64,000 bases of DNA from Emergencia timonensis (GTDB taxonomy: Bacteria; Bacillota; Clostridia; Peptostreptococcales; Anaerovoracaceae), in the NCBI RefSeq assembly GCF_900086585.1, contig NZ_FLKM01000008.1, positions 1,437,652-1,501,651 of the forward strand, given 5' to 3'. Both the position numbers and the translations under genes were made by a program. Each line of letters begins with the position of its first letter. The first letter of the stretch is position 1. Below the pieces are notes generated by a model, which saw only the letters and a program-made list of their open reading frames with translations, did no database searches and was not told the DNA's origin. Of this stretch, positions 42,364-50,860 are shown in pieces.

Positions 42364-42572
42364 TTGGCAGATAGAATGAAGCGTTGATAATATACATACA
42401 GAAAGTTACGATTCACGTCACAGTCATTTCTACCGCCACGGTGATTTTATACTTTTTGTGGGTAAAAATCCACTATTGGGATAATTTGCAAGGCCATTCT
42501 TGTGCAGAATAAGGGAAAGGGGTTTAAAAAGTACAAAACTATCGTGAAGGGTATTCTGAAAAACTTCTATTA
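42364..42572. other. Gene-free region before the yjdF promoter
   Basis: About 210 bp with no gene. GTGG and CCAC around GTAAAAAT near 42460 form a small hairpin that might end proC transcription; nothing else was recognised. Confidence 0.4.
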
Positions 42573-42601
42573 TTGACAAGAAGCACAAAAAAAGATAGTA
42601 T
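42573..42601 (+). promoter_or_regulatory. Promoter of the yjdF transcript
   Basis: TTGACA at 42573-42578, 17 bp, TAGTAT at 42596-42601. Start expected near 42608, leaving a leader of about 130 nt. Confidence 0.8.
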
Positions 42602-42607
42602 GAAATT

Positions 42608-42730
42608 GGCGGAGATAAAAACACATCCCGGTAGGTAGTCCGGGAGCAGCTATTGGGGTATATAATCCAAAAGCTGTCAGTAACCTTCCTTCCAGGTCGT
42701 CCATTCTCACTTGCGCCACTTAAGGGAGGA
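42608..42730 (+). ncRNA. Structured leader RNA, probable yjdF riboswitch
   Basis: The leader holds stems CCCGG (42627-42631) with CCGGG (42640-42644), and CAGCT (42647-42651) with AGCTG (42672-42676) enclosing TTGG/CCAA, and ends at the ribosome site GGGAGGA. Leaders of yjdF genes commonly carry the yjdF-motif riboswitch, which binds azaaromatic compounds and controls translation. Identity rests on position and fold, not on a covariance-model match. Confidence 0.6.
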
Positions 42731-42736
42731 ATTTGT

Positions 42737-43153
42737 ATGGACAATGTAACACTGCGCTTGAACGTGTTTTTTGAGGACCCCTTTTGGGTCGGCGTCGTTG
42801 AAAAGGTGGAGGATGGGAAACTGTCTGTCAGTAAGGTCGTTTTTGGCCCCGAACCGAAATCCTACCAAGTATATGATTACTTCATCAAAAATTACGATCA
42901 GCTAAAGTTCAGTCCAGCTGTGGAAACTGATGTAAAAGAGAAGCGGGTGAACCCAAAGCGTATGCAGAGGGAAGTGCATAAGAGCGTCGCAGTAAGCGGC
43001 ATCGGCACCAAATCACAGCAGGCTTTGAAGTTGCAGCAGGAGCAGATGAAAACCAAGCGTAAGGCTAAAAGCCGTGAGCTAAAAGAGGCAGAGAAACAGC
43101 GCCGGTTTGACTTGAAACAGCAAAAGAAGAAAGAGAAGCACAGGGGCAGATAA
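42737..43153 (+). CDS. yjdF: YjdF family protein (DUF2992)
   Basis: A 138-residue protein with an N-terminal folded part (TLRLNVFFEDPFWVGVVEKV) and a very basic, helical C-terminus rich in K, Q and E from about residue 90. This is the DUF2992/YjdF pattern. I choose the ATG at 42737, six bases after GGGAGGA. Its role is unknown; it is thought to help cope with the azaaromatic compounds sensed by its riboswitch. Confidence 0.88.
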   Translation: MDNVTLRLNVFFEDPFWVGVVEKVEDGKLSVSKVVFGPEPKSYQVYDYFIKNYDQLKFSPAVETDVKEKRVNPKRMQREVHKSVAVSGIGTKSQQALKLQQEQMKTKRKAKSRELKEAEKQRRFDLKQQKKKEKHRGR

Positions 43154-43189
43154 TGCCCCTGTCTCTATATGCAGAAAAGGAGGATTCAT

Positions 43190-43444
43190 ATGGGAGAGTT
43201 ATCGAAACTTCCGAACATCGGAAAAGTGGTGGAGGAACAGTTAAACCAAGTAGGAATTACGACTGTAGATCAGTTGATAGATTTGGGCAGCAAAGAGGCT
43301 TGGCTGCGCATTAAGGCTATAGATGATTCTGCGTGTATCAACCGTTTACAGGGACTTGAGGGGGCGATTCAAGGAATCAAGAAGAACGACCTGCCAGAAA
43401 AGACAAAGGAAGATTTAAAAGAATTCTATCGAGAACACAAATAA
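43190..43444 (+). CDS. TfoX C-terminal domain protein
   Basis: An 84-residue protein equal to the helix-hairpin-helix C-terminal domain of TfoX/Sxy: LPNIGKVVEEQLNQVGI, then VDQLIDLGSKEAWLRI and LQGLEGAIQG. Stand-alone forms of this domain are common in Firmicutes, and their role in competence is not shown. AAGGAGGA lies before the ATG at 43190. It follows yjdF by 36 bp and may be cotranscribed. Confidence 0.9.
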   Translation: MGELSKLPNIGKVVEEQLNQVGITTVDQLIDLGSKEAWLRIKAIDDSACINRLQGLEGAIQGIKKNDLPEKTKEDLKEFYREHK

Positions 43445-43528
43445 AAATGGAATAAAACGACAGTTTACGCCAACTTCTGCCTGGGTAAAATATATAATAT
43501 AAGGAAAAGAAAGGGCAGGAATTGGAAG

Positions 43529-44152
43529 ATGAGAAGAGAAATGAACGCAAAATCCTGGGACCGCTTTGCTAAGATTTACGACGGTTTTATGGCAAAAGAT
43601 GCGCTTGCCTATGAGCAGATGTATGATTTGATTCGCAGGAAAGTGAAGGATAAAACTGTGCTGGAATTGGCGACGGGTACGGGCCTGATTGCTGGACATA
43701 TCGTAAAGAAGGCTACGCACATTGAAGCGACGGATTTTTCTGCTGAAATGATAGAAAAGGCCAAGAAAAATTACAACTCCACAAAGCTTCATTTTTCTGT
43801 GCAGGATGCCAGAACCCTGCCTTATGCCGATCAGTCCTTCGACGTTGTCATCATTGCTAATGCGCTTCACATTATGCCGGAACCAGAAAAAGCGTTAAGC
43901 GAAATCAAACGAGTGCTGAAGGATGATGGTATTTTGATCGCCCCTAATTTTACTGATGCAGACAGCAGTTTTAAGACTCGGCTCAGGCTGCGGTTCATGA
44001 GCGCCGCTGGCTTTAAACTGACGAGCAAATGGTCGGGAGATGCTTACATCGCTTTCTTGAGAAAGAATGGCTGGCTTATTGAATCAGCCAAGACGTTAAA
44101 AGCCGCCTTTCCGTTGACCTATGTAGAATGCAAAAAAGAAATGAATTCTTAA
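43529..44152 (+). CDS. Class I SAM-dependent methyltransferase
   Basis: A 207-residue Methyltransf_11-type enzyme. Motif I is VLELATGTGLIAGHI, motif II-III EATDFSAEMIEKAKKNY, and motif IV VVIIANALHIMPEPEKAL. The group is close to phospholipid or small-molecule methyltransferases; the substrate is not apparent. GGAAGATG precedes the start; a second ATG lies five codons in. It ends 13 bp before the TetR promoter. Confidence 0.88.
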   Translation: MRREMNAKSWDRFAKIYDGFMAKDALAYEQMYDLIRRKVKDKTVLELATGTGLIAGHIVKKATHIEATDFSAEMIEKAKKNYNSTKLHFSVQDARTLPYADQSFDVVIIANALHIMPEPEKALSEIKRVLKDDGILIAPNFTDADSSFKTRLRLRFMSAAGFKLTSKWSGDAYIAFLRKNGWLIESAKTLKAAFPLTYVECKKEMNS

Positions 44153-44165
44153 TATAAAAAAGAAG

Positions 44166-44213
44166 TTGACATACATACTAGCGGTATGTATAATAAACAT
44201 ACCGCTAGTATGT
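44166..44213 (+). promoter_or_regulatory. Consensus promoter inside a 17-bp inverted repeat (TetR operators)
   Basis: TTGACA (44166-44171), 17 bp, TATAAT (44189-44194). ACATACTAGCGGTATGT (44173-44189) covers the spacer, and its exact inverse, ACATACCGCTAGTATGT, is at 44197-44213. Each arm is itself a near-palindrome (ACATAC-N5-GTATGT), so there are two operators, one under the polymerase and one at the start site. Confidence 0.9.
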
Positions 44214-44229
44214 AAAAGGAGGGTGTCAA

Positions 44230-44892
44230 GTGGCGAGGAATAAATATCCAGAAGCAACGAAGAAATTGATTATAGAGACTGCCGGCCGGCTGTTCCTTGA
44301 AAAGGGGTACGAACATACATCGATTCAGGATATCATTGATAACCTTGGAGGCTTGAGCAAAGGGGCGATTTACCATCATTTCAAATCAAAAGAAGAAATT
44401 ATGATGGCAGTAGGCGACACATTTTATGCCAACTCAGAAATGAGAATGAAAGAGGTCTGTGATCGAACAGATCTTAACGGTAAGGAGAAACTGCAGGAAA
44501 TCTTCAGAGTTTCTTTAGACACGCCGGCCCAGGTGGAGATGGCTACGATAGCGCCCGATATGCTGAAAAATCCACAGCTTCTCGTCATGTTTCTGAAGGA
44601 TTCTGTACAGCGGGAAGCACCTGATTTGCTGACGCCGATTATAGAAGAGGGGATTCGAGACGGCTCCATTCAGTCAGAATACCCTAGGGAATTAGCTGAA
44701 GTGCTCATGCTGATTGGAAACCTTTGGATTAACCCGATGATTTATCCTGGCAGCACAGAAGAAGTTATCAAGAAGGTAGAATTTTTCAGATATTTAACTG
44801 ATAAATTGGGACTTGAGGTCATCACTGATGACATAATTATTAAAATTAAAAACTTCTCTGAGGTCTTTCATGGGAATAAGGCCAAACAGTAA
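44230..44892 (+). CDS. TetR family transcriptional regulator
   Basis: A 220-residue repressor. The N-terminal HTH is clear: ETAGRLFLEKGYEHTSIQDI, then LSKGAIYHHFKSKEEI. The C-terminal ligand domain is not recognised. The start is a GTG at 44230 after AAGGAGGG. It should bind the paired operators in its promoter and may also control the MFS gene that follows. Confidence 0.93.
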   Translation: MARNKYPEATKKLIIETAGRLFLEKGYEHTSIQDIIDNLGGLSKGAIYHHFKSKEEIMMAVGDTFYANSEMRMKEVCDRTDLNGKEKLQEIFRVSLDTPAQVEMATIAPDMLKNPQLLVMFLKDSVQREAPDLLTPIIEEGIRDGSIQSEYPRELAEVLMLIGNLWINPMIYPGSTEEVIKKVEFFRYLTDKLGLEVITDDIIIKIKNFSEVFHGNKAKQ

Positions 44893-44896
44893 ACAA

Positions 44897-44919
44897 TCTG
44901 CCTTGTTCAACAGGGCAGA
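44897..44919 (+). terminator. Hairpin after the TetR gene
   Basis: TCTGCCTTGTT pairs with AACAGGGCAGA with one wobble, followed by ATCATTTTT. Confidence 0.55.
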
Positions 44920-44938
44920 ATCATTTTTAATTTAATAC

Positions 44939-44955
44939 ATACCGACGGTCGGTAT
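44939..44955. promoter_or_regulatory. Palindromic operator before the MFS gene
   Basis: ATACCGAC-G-GTCGGTAT is a 17-bp perfect palindrome 22 bp before the MFS start. Its outer half-sites (ATAC/GTAT) resemble those of the TetR operators at 44173-44213, but the centre differs, so it may be bound by another TetR protein. Confidence 0.7.
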
Positions 44956-44977
44956 TATTCGAGAAAGGAATTATGAT

Positions 44978-46228
44978 ATGGAACAAAACAAATTTTCTAA
45001 GGACTTTATTTTAGTAGTGATAGGTCAGATTATCTCACTCTTCGGCAACGCTGTCATGCGCTTTGCACTGCCCATGCATTTGCTCAATGTAACGGGGTCG
45101 GCGGCTTTGCTTGGAGTTGTTTCCGGTTTAGCCTTCATCCCACTGGCTATTATGTCGCCCATCGGCGGTCTAATTGCAGACCGAGTCAATAAGAAAAACA
45201 TCATGGTCTGCTTGGATTTCTTTACTGCCTTTTTGGTTACCCTATTTGTATTACTGTATGGGGAAATCAATATTGTAACCATCATCTTGGTCATGTTATT
45301 CCTACTCTACGGCATTTCCGGCGCATATCAGCCGTCTGTTCAGTCCAGTATCCCTCTTCTGGTCTCAGAGGAGAAAGTGATGCCTGCCAATGCCGCCATC
45401 AACATGGTCTCTTCTCTATCCGGACTTCTGGGCCCAGCGCTTGGCGGCATGGCTTACGCCGCCTGGGGAATCATGCCTGTGCTTTATGTATGCATCGGAT
45501 GCTTTATCTTTTCAGCAGTAATGGAAATTTTCATCAAAATTCCTTTTGCGAAAAGAGAAAGAAACGCCTCTCTGTTTCACGAGGCGAAAGCGGATTTGAT
45601 AGAAAGTATTCACTATATCAGCAAAGAAAGATCAGAAATTGGCAAGCTGACACTTTGCTGCGCCTGCATCAATATCAGCCTGTCCGCACTGATGATTATC
45701 GGTCTTCCCGTCATCGTCATGCAGGTATTGGAATTTCCGTCATCACAAGACGCATCTCAGATGTACGGTTTCATTGAGGCGATTTTGGCGATGGGCGGTC
45801 TGGCAGGCGGTCTTTACGCAGGCATTTTTGGCAGTAAGATGGACATCAGAGGTTTCTGGAAAATGCTCCTTGCAGCAGGAATTCTGCTAATCCCGATCGG
45901 TATTGTTCTTCTGATAGACTGCAGCGCGTATACGGCATATGCAGTCATGGCTGTCAGCGGCTTGATTATCATGGCCTGCGCAACCATCTTTACGATACAG
46001 GCGATGTCGTACATACAGATTACGACGCCAGCACAGCTCATCGGAAAAGTTATCGCTTGGATCATTGCCCTATCCACCTGCGCACAGCCAATCGGTCAAG
46101 TTTTGTACGGATTCACTTTTGAAAAACTGGCAGGACATCTATGGATCATATTCTTTGTCTCTGCAGCAGTGACCGCACTCATTGCAGTCTTTGGCAAAAA
46201 AATCTGCGCGCAATTGAAATCGGTATAG
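44978..46228 (+). CDS. MFS transporter (drug or siderophore efflux type)
   Basis: A 416-residue, 12-helix MFS protein of the MFS_3/macrolide-efflux type. The loop GGLIADRVNKKNI after helix 2 is motif A. AGAAAGGAATT precedes the ATG. The TetR gene and the palindrome just upstream suggest inducible expression by an exported compound. Confidence 0.88.
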   Translation: MEQNKFSKDFILVVIGQIISLFGNAVMRFALPMHLLNVTGSAALLGVVSGLAFIPLAIMSPIGGLIADRVNKKNIMVCLDFFTAFLVTLFVLLYGEINIVTIILVMLFLLYGISGAYQPSVQSSIPLLVSEEKVMPANAAINMVSSLSGLLGPALGGMAYAAWGIMPVLYVCIGCFIFSAVMEIFIKIPFAKRERNASLFHEAKADLIESIHYISKERSEIGKLTLCCACINISLSALMIIGLPVIVMQVLEFPSSQDASQMYGFIEAILAMGGLAGGLYAGIFGSKMDIRGFWKMLLAAGILLIPIGIVLLIDCSAYTAYAVMAVSGLIIMACATIFTIQAMSYIQITTPAQLIGKVIAWIIALSTCAQPIGQVLYGFTFEKLAGHLWIIFFVSAAVTALIAVFGKKICAQLKSV

Positions 46229-46240
46229 AACCCAAAAAAT

Positions 46241-46278
46241 AGAGAGGTCTGACGAATTGTCGGACCTCTCTTTCTTTT
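46241..46278 (+). terminator. Terminator of the MFS gene
   Basis: AGAGAGGTCTGAC (46241-46253) pairs with GTCGGACCTCTCT (46259-46271), then TTCTTTTT. Confidence 0.92.
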
Positions 46279-46282
46279 TATA

Positions 46283-46382
46283 CTATACCATGTGCATTCC
46301 TTTGGAAATAAAATCGAAGCACATGATTCAATGAACGCTTCCTTGCAGCAAAGCTGTTTGGTTGATGCGTTCATTATACCAC
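46283..46382 (-). repeat. Structured intergenic repeat, family 1, single minus-strand half-unit
   Basis: On the minus strand: TATAATGAACGC, a loop with CAGC-TTT-GCTG, GCGTTCATTGAA, then CATGTGC and GCACATG around the CAAAGGAA box, ending GGTATAG. Compared with the cluster at 32431, the loop stem CGAC/GTCG is replaced by CAGC/GCTG and pairing is kept. Confidence 0.8.
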
Positions 46383-46458
46383 ATTTTCAGCAAAAAATCA
46401 ATTCTTGTAATAGTATTGGTGTTGGTGTAAAATTTGTCTCTACATGGGAGGGATGGAT

Positions 46459-47259
46459 ATGGATGAATTGTATTCAATTATCAGCGAACTGACAGAGCGG
46501 TACACAGGAGGAGACAGTACATCGGTGCGTTACGAAATCGCAGAACAACTCACTGAAGCGGTCTGCTACTGCATCGATCAGGTTTGGAATCACGATGGCT
46601 TAGTTCCGGAGAATCAAGAAGTACGAGGCATCTATGAAGCGGGCTGTCAAAGCGTTCTGCACAAAGTGGAAGAGGCGCAGCAGCTTTACAGCGAGATGAT
46701 GAAAGACTTTGACGCCTATGGAAACCGAACCTTGCGGGAGACCATAGCTGACGGTATGGCAAAATTCTTTCTCTATTATGACGCGGACTATTGTCCGCAA
46801 GATCACATACTGACCTTAGATTATCCCGTTCTGTTGCCTTTGGAGGAGCTGCGGGGAATCGATCGGATTTTGGCCTATCTCAACTGTATCCGGCTGGAAC
46901 AGAGCTTTATGAAGTTATTTCCCAGAGACTACGTCTTAAAGGTTCTGAGAAACTATAATCGAAGTTACACGATTTTGATCGTCAATCTGCCTGGAATCTT
47001 GCTTCGAAAACTGTTGGCCAATTTGCTGCTGGAGCTGCCTCTCTGGAAGACGGAACTGGAACAGCGCCACTATGAAAATCTGGCCCGATTGATACAGCGG
47101 CAAGGCAGGGATAACCTGGAACTGACCTTGTTTCGCCAGCTGCAGTCTCTAGCAGGCAGGTCGCCAGAAGTGTTTCAGTATCTGAAGAGAGAACTGGCCG
47201 ATGTAGCGGCTCAATTTGTCAATGGGGCAAAGCACGATTGCCTGGAAAGGATGGTATAG
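46459..47259 (+). CDS. DUF6179 domain-containing protein
   Basis: A 266-residue soluble, largely helical protein of unknown function. The features fit DUF6179: ELTERYTGGDSTSVRYEIAE, then DYPVLLPLEELRGIDRILAY and FPRDYVLKVLRNY. I choose the ATG at 46459, six bases after GGGAGGG. The next gene starts on the base after its stop. DUF6179 and DUF6323 genes tend to sit side by side in clostridia; their joint role is not known. Confidence 0.65.
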   Translation: MDELYSIISELTERYTGGDSTSVRYEIAEQLTEAVCYCIDQVWNHDGLVPENQEVRGIYEAGCQSVLHKVEEAQQLYSEMMKDFDAYGNRTLRETIADGMAKFFLYYDADYCPQDHILTLDYPVLLPLEELRGIDRILAYLNCIRLEQSFMKLFPRDYVLKVLRNYNRSYTILIVNLPGILLRKLLANLLLELPLWKTELEQRHYENLARLIQRQGRDNLELTLFRQLQSLAGRSPEVFQYLKRELADVAAQFVNGAKHDCLERMV

Positions 47260-47820
47260 ATGAGTCATATTTTTGATCTCGTTCAGAGAGGACAGAGACA
47301 GCAGGAAGTGCAGACAGTTATGGACTGTAATCAGGTGTCAAAGGGTTTCGGGTTGGTTTTGACAGAGGCAGAGGCAAAGCAGCTGATGCAGAGCAGAGAC
47401 GCCTCCCTGAGGGACAGCGGAAGAGTAGAATTTGGTGGTGGAATTCTGCAGGCGGTTATTTATGCATTCTGCGATTCGCCTTATATGAACCAGGCAGAGT
47501 ATGCGGACAGTCTGGCACAGCTGCAGGAAATCTTTTATCTGTACAAAAGCGAAGCGCTCGATTTACTGACTGATGAAGAACTGCTCAGTTTTATGCGCAG
47601 ACATTTTGACGAAACCTGCTATGGAGACATAGAATACCTCTCCGGCACCTGTCTCGAGCGATTTGCCAGAGCCATTCGCCAGGGGTACAAGACCCGCAGC
47701 GCAAAACAGGAACGTGATGAGTACCTGCTTCGTAAGGCGGACAGTGAATATTGTGATCTGGATGAAGAGGGGGGCTGGTCTGTAGAGCTGTTTCTGCAGG
47801 CCTTAGAGAACGAATTTTAA
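47260..47820 (+). CDS. DUF6323 family protein
   Basis: A 186-residue protein, partner of the preceding gene. Seen: GLVLTEAEAKQLMQSRDASL, then GRVEFGGGILQAVIYAFCDS, then a C-terminal helical part with EYLSGTCLERFARAIRQGY. No membrane segment or known catalytic motif. Its 3' end overlaps that of the convergent ribonuclease Z gene by 18 bp. Confidence 0.65.
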   Translation: MSHIFDLVQRGQRQQEVQTVMDCNQVSKGFGLVLTEAEAKQLMQSRDASLRDSGRVEFGGGILQAVIYAFCDSPYMNQAEYADSLAQLQEIFYLYKSEALDLLTDEELLSFMRRHFDETCYGDIEYLSGTCLERFARAIRQGYKTRSAKQERDEYLLRKADSEYCDLDEEGGWSVELFLQALENEF

Positions 47821-48711
47821 ACTCTTCTTCATTCCATCTTCACCGATGACCGTGTTTGGAAAAATCTTCTGTACGGCAGTTTTATATTCAAAAGGATCAG
47901 CAATAGAAGGGCTGAAATGCGTCAGCCACAGTTCCTTGGCTGCAGCCTGTTCTGCTAGACGGGCTGCCTCAGAAAAAATCATATGAGTTCGTTCCTTTGC
48001 TTTTTCCAATTTCTCCTCTTCGCCATACATGCCTTCAAGGATTAAAATATCCGATTCCCTGCCATACTCAGCGATGGCGTCAACCGGTCTGGTATCAGTG
48101 GCGTAAGTGACTTTGAGACCTTTGCGGGCCGGACCGAGTACCATCTCTGGTGTGAACTGATTCCCTGCTGCAGAGACAGTCTCTCCTTTCTGCAGATGAG
48201 ACCATAGCTGCATCGGAATGTGCAGTGATTGGGCCTTTTCCAGCAGGAATTGACCAGCTCGCGGCACTTCTATTGTGTAACCCTGACAGGGAATTCTGTG
48301 TTCCAACGGGAAATTCTGTATTTTCATTGCGCCCAAGGAAATCGGCGTGTCAATATGCCCTGTTTCTCTGACATAAACTTCAAAGGGCAGTTCTGGTGCG
48401 ATGACCATGAGACCGGATAAAATTCGGCAGAGGCCGTTTGGACCCGCAATTGTAACAGGTTCTGTGCGATCTGCGTTGCCCATAGAAAGAAGCAGCCCTG
48501 CGATACCGCTGATGTGGTCAGCGTGAAAGTGGGTGATGCAGATCAGGTCGATGGACTTAAAACTGCAGCCAGCTTTGCGCAAGGCAATTTGCGTGCCTTC
48601 TCCGCAGTCGATAAGCAGTGCATGACCTTGGCATTTGATGTATAATGATGTTAAAAAGCGACTCGGGAGCGGCAGCATTCCGCCAGTTCCGACCAGGCAT
48701 AAGTCCAGCAT
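47803..48711 (-). CDS. rnz: Ribonuclease Z
   Basis: A 302-residue metallo-beta-lactamase-fold nuclease that trims tRNA 3' ends. The start LDLCLVGTGGMLPLPSR and the zinc motif THFHADHISG (about residue 60) are typical; a later LTHFSP supplies another histidine. The length fits the short RNase Z form. The ATG at 48711 follows GGAGG by 8 bases; the open frame extends 15 bp further without a site. Confidence 0.93.
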   Translation of the reverse strand: MLDLCLVGTGGMLPLPSRFLTSLYIKCQGHALLIDCGEGTQIALRKAGCSFKSIDLICITHFHADHISGIAGLLLSMGNADRTEPVTIAGPNGLCRILSGLMVIAPELPFEVYVRETGHIDTPISLGAMKIQNFPLEHRIPCQGYTIEVPRAGQFLLEKAQSLHIPMQLWSHLQKGETVSAAGNQFTPEMVLGPARKGLKVTYATDTRPVDAIAEYGRESDILILEGMYGEEEKLEKAKERTHMIFSEAARLAEQAAAKELWLTHFSPSIADPFEYKTAVQKIFPNTVIGEDGMKKSLKFVL

Positions 48712-48791
48712 GGTAATTACCTCCAAAAGGATGTTTCTTATTTAATTTTACCATAACTGCTGACATTATGCTTGAAGAATTTAGGGTTCAG

Positions 48792-49009
48792 GCGGCGTGA
48801 GCACCCGAGCAGTTAAGCAACAAGCCGCGTACCGGCGAGTTTGGCGTAACGAAACAGAAGAAAACAGCCGAAACTGCGTAACGGGGCGGCATGATAACCC
48901 GGGCAGTTAAGCAACAAGCCGCGTACCGGCGAGTTTGGCGTAACGAAACAGAAGAAAACAGCCGAAACTGCGTAACGGAGCGGCATGATAACCCGGGCAG
49001 TTAAGCAGG
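48792..49009. repeat. 94-bp tandem repeat, about 2.3 copies
   Basis: A unit beginning GCGGC at 48792 recurs at 48886 and 48980, an exact 94-bp period. Copies 1 and 2 differ mainly in the first 16 bases (GTGAGCACCCGAG versus ATGATAACCCGGG). It contains AAGCCGCG, GGCGAGTTTGGCG and AAACTGCGTAACGG. No open frame spans it. It lies between the divergent rnz and GDSL genes. Confidence 0.92.
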
Positions 49010-49031
49010 AAGTGAACCACTAGGAGGCACT

Positions 49032-49682
49032 ATGGAAGATAAAAGAGTTTTAATTTATGGAGATTCGAACACCCACGGATATCGCGTCAGCGATGGACTG
49101 AGATATTCTAAAGAAGAGCGATGGACGGGAATTTGTCAACAAATTACCCAGGGGAAGATAGAAATTTTAGAAGAGGGGCTCAACGGCAGAACGACTTGCT
49201 TTGATGAAGACGGTATGGAATTCAGAAATGGGCTGCAATATATACAGCCATGTATTCGCACCCACCTGCCTTTAGATATGGTCTGCGTCATGTTAGGCAG
49301 CAATGATTTGAAAGCAGCTTTTCGACTGACTGCGGAAGAAATCGCTGGCCAGGCGGCAAGGGTATTAGCCAGGGCGAGAGAGGTGGTAGAAAGCAAGTAC
49401 CCGGACAGCCCGTGCGAGTATCTTTTAATCTCTCCCATTGAAGCAGGGCAGGAACTGTTGGATGGTCCTTTTGGCTGGGAATTTGAAGGACTGCTGACCA
49501 TAAAAAAATCAAAGGAATTCGCCATTTGTTTCGCAAAGGAAGCACAGGATCACGACTTCCTATTCTTTGATGCGGCAAAATATGCAGCAGCTGGAAAAAT
49601 CGACGGTCTGCACATGGATGCGGCAAACCACAGAAAATTGGGTGAAGCCATGGGCCGCTGGCTATTGGCACATTACGCGTAA
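49032..49682 (+). CDS. SGNH/GDSL hydrolase
   Basis: A 216-residue esterase-like enzyme. Block I with the nucleophilic serine is IYGDSNTHGY, block III is MLGSNDLK, and the catalytic Asp-x-x-His is DGLHMDAANH. No signal peptide, so it acts in the cytoplasm. The form resembles arylesterase/acetyl-xylan esterase-like members. AGGAGGC lies before the ATG. Confidence 0.9.
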   Translation: MEDKRVLIYGDSNTHGYRVSDGLRYSKEERWTGICQQITQGKIEILEEGLNGRTTCFDEDGMEFRNGLQYIQPCIRTHLPLDMVCVMLGSNDLKAAFRLTAEEIAGQAARVLARAREVVESKYPDSPCEYLLISPIEAGQELLDGPFGWEFEGLLTIKKSKEFAICFAKEAQDHDFLFFDAAKYAAAGKIDGLHMDAANHRKLGEAMGRWLLAHYA

Positions 49683-49761
49683 GATCCGCCTTATTCCAGC
49701 CGAGGCCAAAGGCGGCGCCGCGCGCCTGTCCACAGTGCTGTCTGAATACATACCGCCGAAG

Positions 49762-50313
49762 CTAAGTGCGGGGCAGCATTTCCAGCTCTTCTAAATAGAT
49801 ACAGTTAGGGAAGTCTTTGTCTTCCTTTTTGACCAACTCCATGCAGCGGTCCAGATCCATCCAGATGACCTCGTCTACTTCAGATTTTTGCAGAGTCAGG
49901 CGGGCAGTCTTTACATCCCGCCACAGGCAATAGATATTACTGATCTGGTTATCCTTAAAGAGTTTTCCGTGAAAGACCTCCTGTATTTTGATGGTACGCT
50001 GACCGCAGAAACAGAGATCGTCACATGATACATCGGTAATCCCCAGTTCTTCTCTCAGTTCACGCAGGGCAGAGGTGAGAAAATCCTCTCCGGCAGGAAT
50101 ATGACCAGCGCTGGAAATATCATAACGGCCTGGGTTAGAGTCCTTATCTCTGCTGCGCTTCTGTAAAAGAACCTCTGTACCTGAGCTTGTTCTGCGTAGA
50201 ATCCAAACGTGCGCAGTTCTATGACGAATGCCTTTCTCATGTGCAGTTTGACGATCGACCGTTTTTCCTGTGGGAAGACCTTTTTCATCTACAATATCGA
50301 GTATTTCCGTCAT
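49762..50313 (-). CDS. NUDIX hydrolase (isopentenyl-diphosphate isomerase-like)
   Basis: A 183-residue NUDIX protein. The Nudix box is GHIPAGEDFLTSALRELREELGI-like: G-x5-E-x7-REXXEE at about residues 70-93. The start EILDIVDEKGLPTGKTVDRQ is typical of the YfcD/IDI-like group. I choose the ATG at 50313, one base after the LOG gene stop. The substrate is unclear: a nucleotide-sugar, diphosphate or IPP-like compound. Confidence 0.9.
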   Translation of the reverse strand: MTEILDIVDEKGLPTGKTVDRQTAHEKGIRHRTAHVWILRRTSSGTEVLLQKRSRDKDSNPGRYDISSAGHIPAGEDFLTSALRELREELGITDVSCDDLCFCGQRTIKIQEVFHGKLFKDNQISNIYCLWRDVKTARLTLQKSEVDEVIWMDLDRCMELVKKEDKDFPNCIYLEELEMLPRT

Positions 50314-50314
50314 T

Positions 50315-50860
50315 TCAATCCTCGCTGTTCTCAATTAAATAATCTATAAGCTGACCGGGCTCTTCAAAGATGCCAAAGAGCTGTAAGACCTGGTCAGACA
50401 TAAAACCTTCGGAGACGGTATGTTTTAGGAGCTCCACCAGTTTATCAAAATATCCGTTGACATTGAGCAGTGCAATAGGCTTGTGATGTCTGCCTAACTG
50501 CCTCAATGTAAATATCTCAAAGAATTCCTCCAGCGTACCAATCCCGCCAGGGACGACTGCGAAGCCATCGGACAGATCCTCCATGCGCTGCTTTCGTTCA
50601 CGCATGGTATCTGTGAATATCATTTGACTGCAGTTTTGAAAGAGAATTCCGTCCTGCTGAAAGAATCGAGGTGCGATGCCGATGATTTCGCCGCCGTATT
50701 CTGCAGCACCTCGGCAGGCCGCACCCATCAATCCTGTGGCACCGCCGCCAAAGACCAGGCCGATCTGACGCCTGCCCATTTCTTTTCCCAATAAGTTAAC
50801 GGCTTCAAAATATGCAGAAGCAAGGTGATCGCTGCTGGCACCAAATAGACAAAGTTTCAT
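50315..50860 (-). CDS. LOG family protein (TIGR00730)
   Basis: A 181-residue protein with the LOG signature PGGIGTLEEFFE near residue 107 and GGGATGLMGA in the Rossmann part. LOG enzymes hydrolyse nucleoside 5'-monophosphates to base and ribose 5-phosphate. It heads a two-gene operon with the NUDIX gene. AAGGAGAA precedes the start. Confidence 0.92.
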   Translation of the reverse strand: MKLCLFGASSDHLASAYFEAVNLLGKEMGRRQIGLVFGGGATGLMGAACRGAAEYGGEIIGIAPRFFQQDGILFQNCSQMIFTDTMRERKQRMEDLSDGFAVVPGGIGTLEEFFEIFTLRQLGRHHKPIALLNVNGYFDKLVELLKHTVSEGFMSDQVLQLFGIFEEPGQLIDYLIENSED

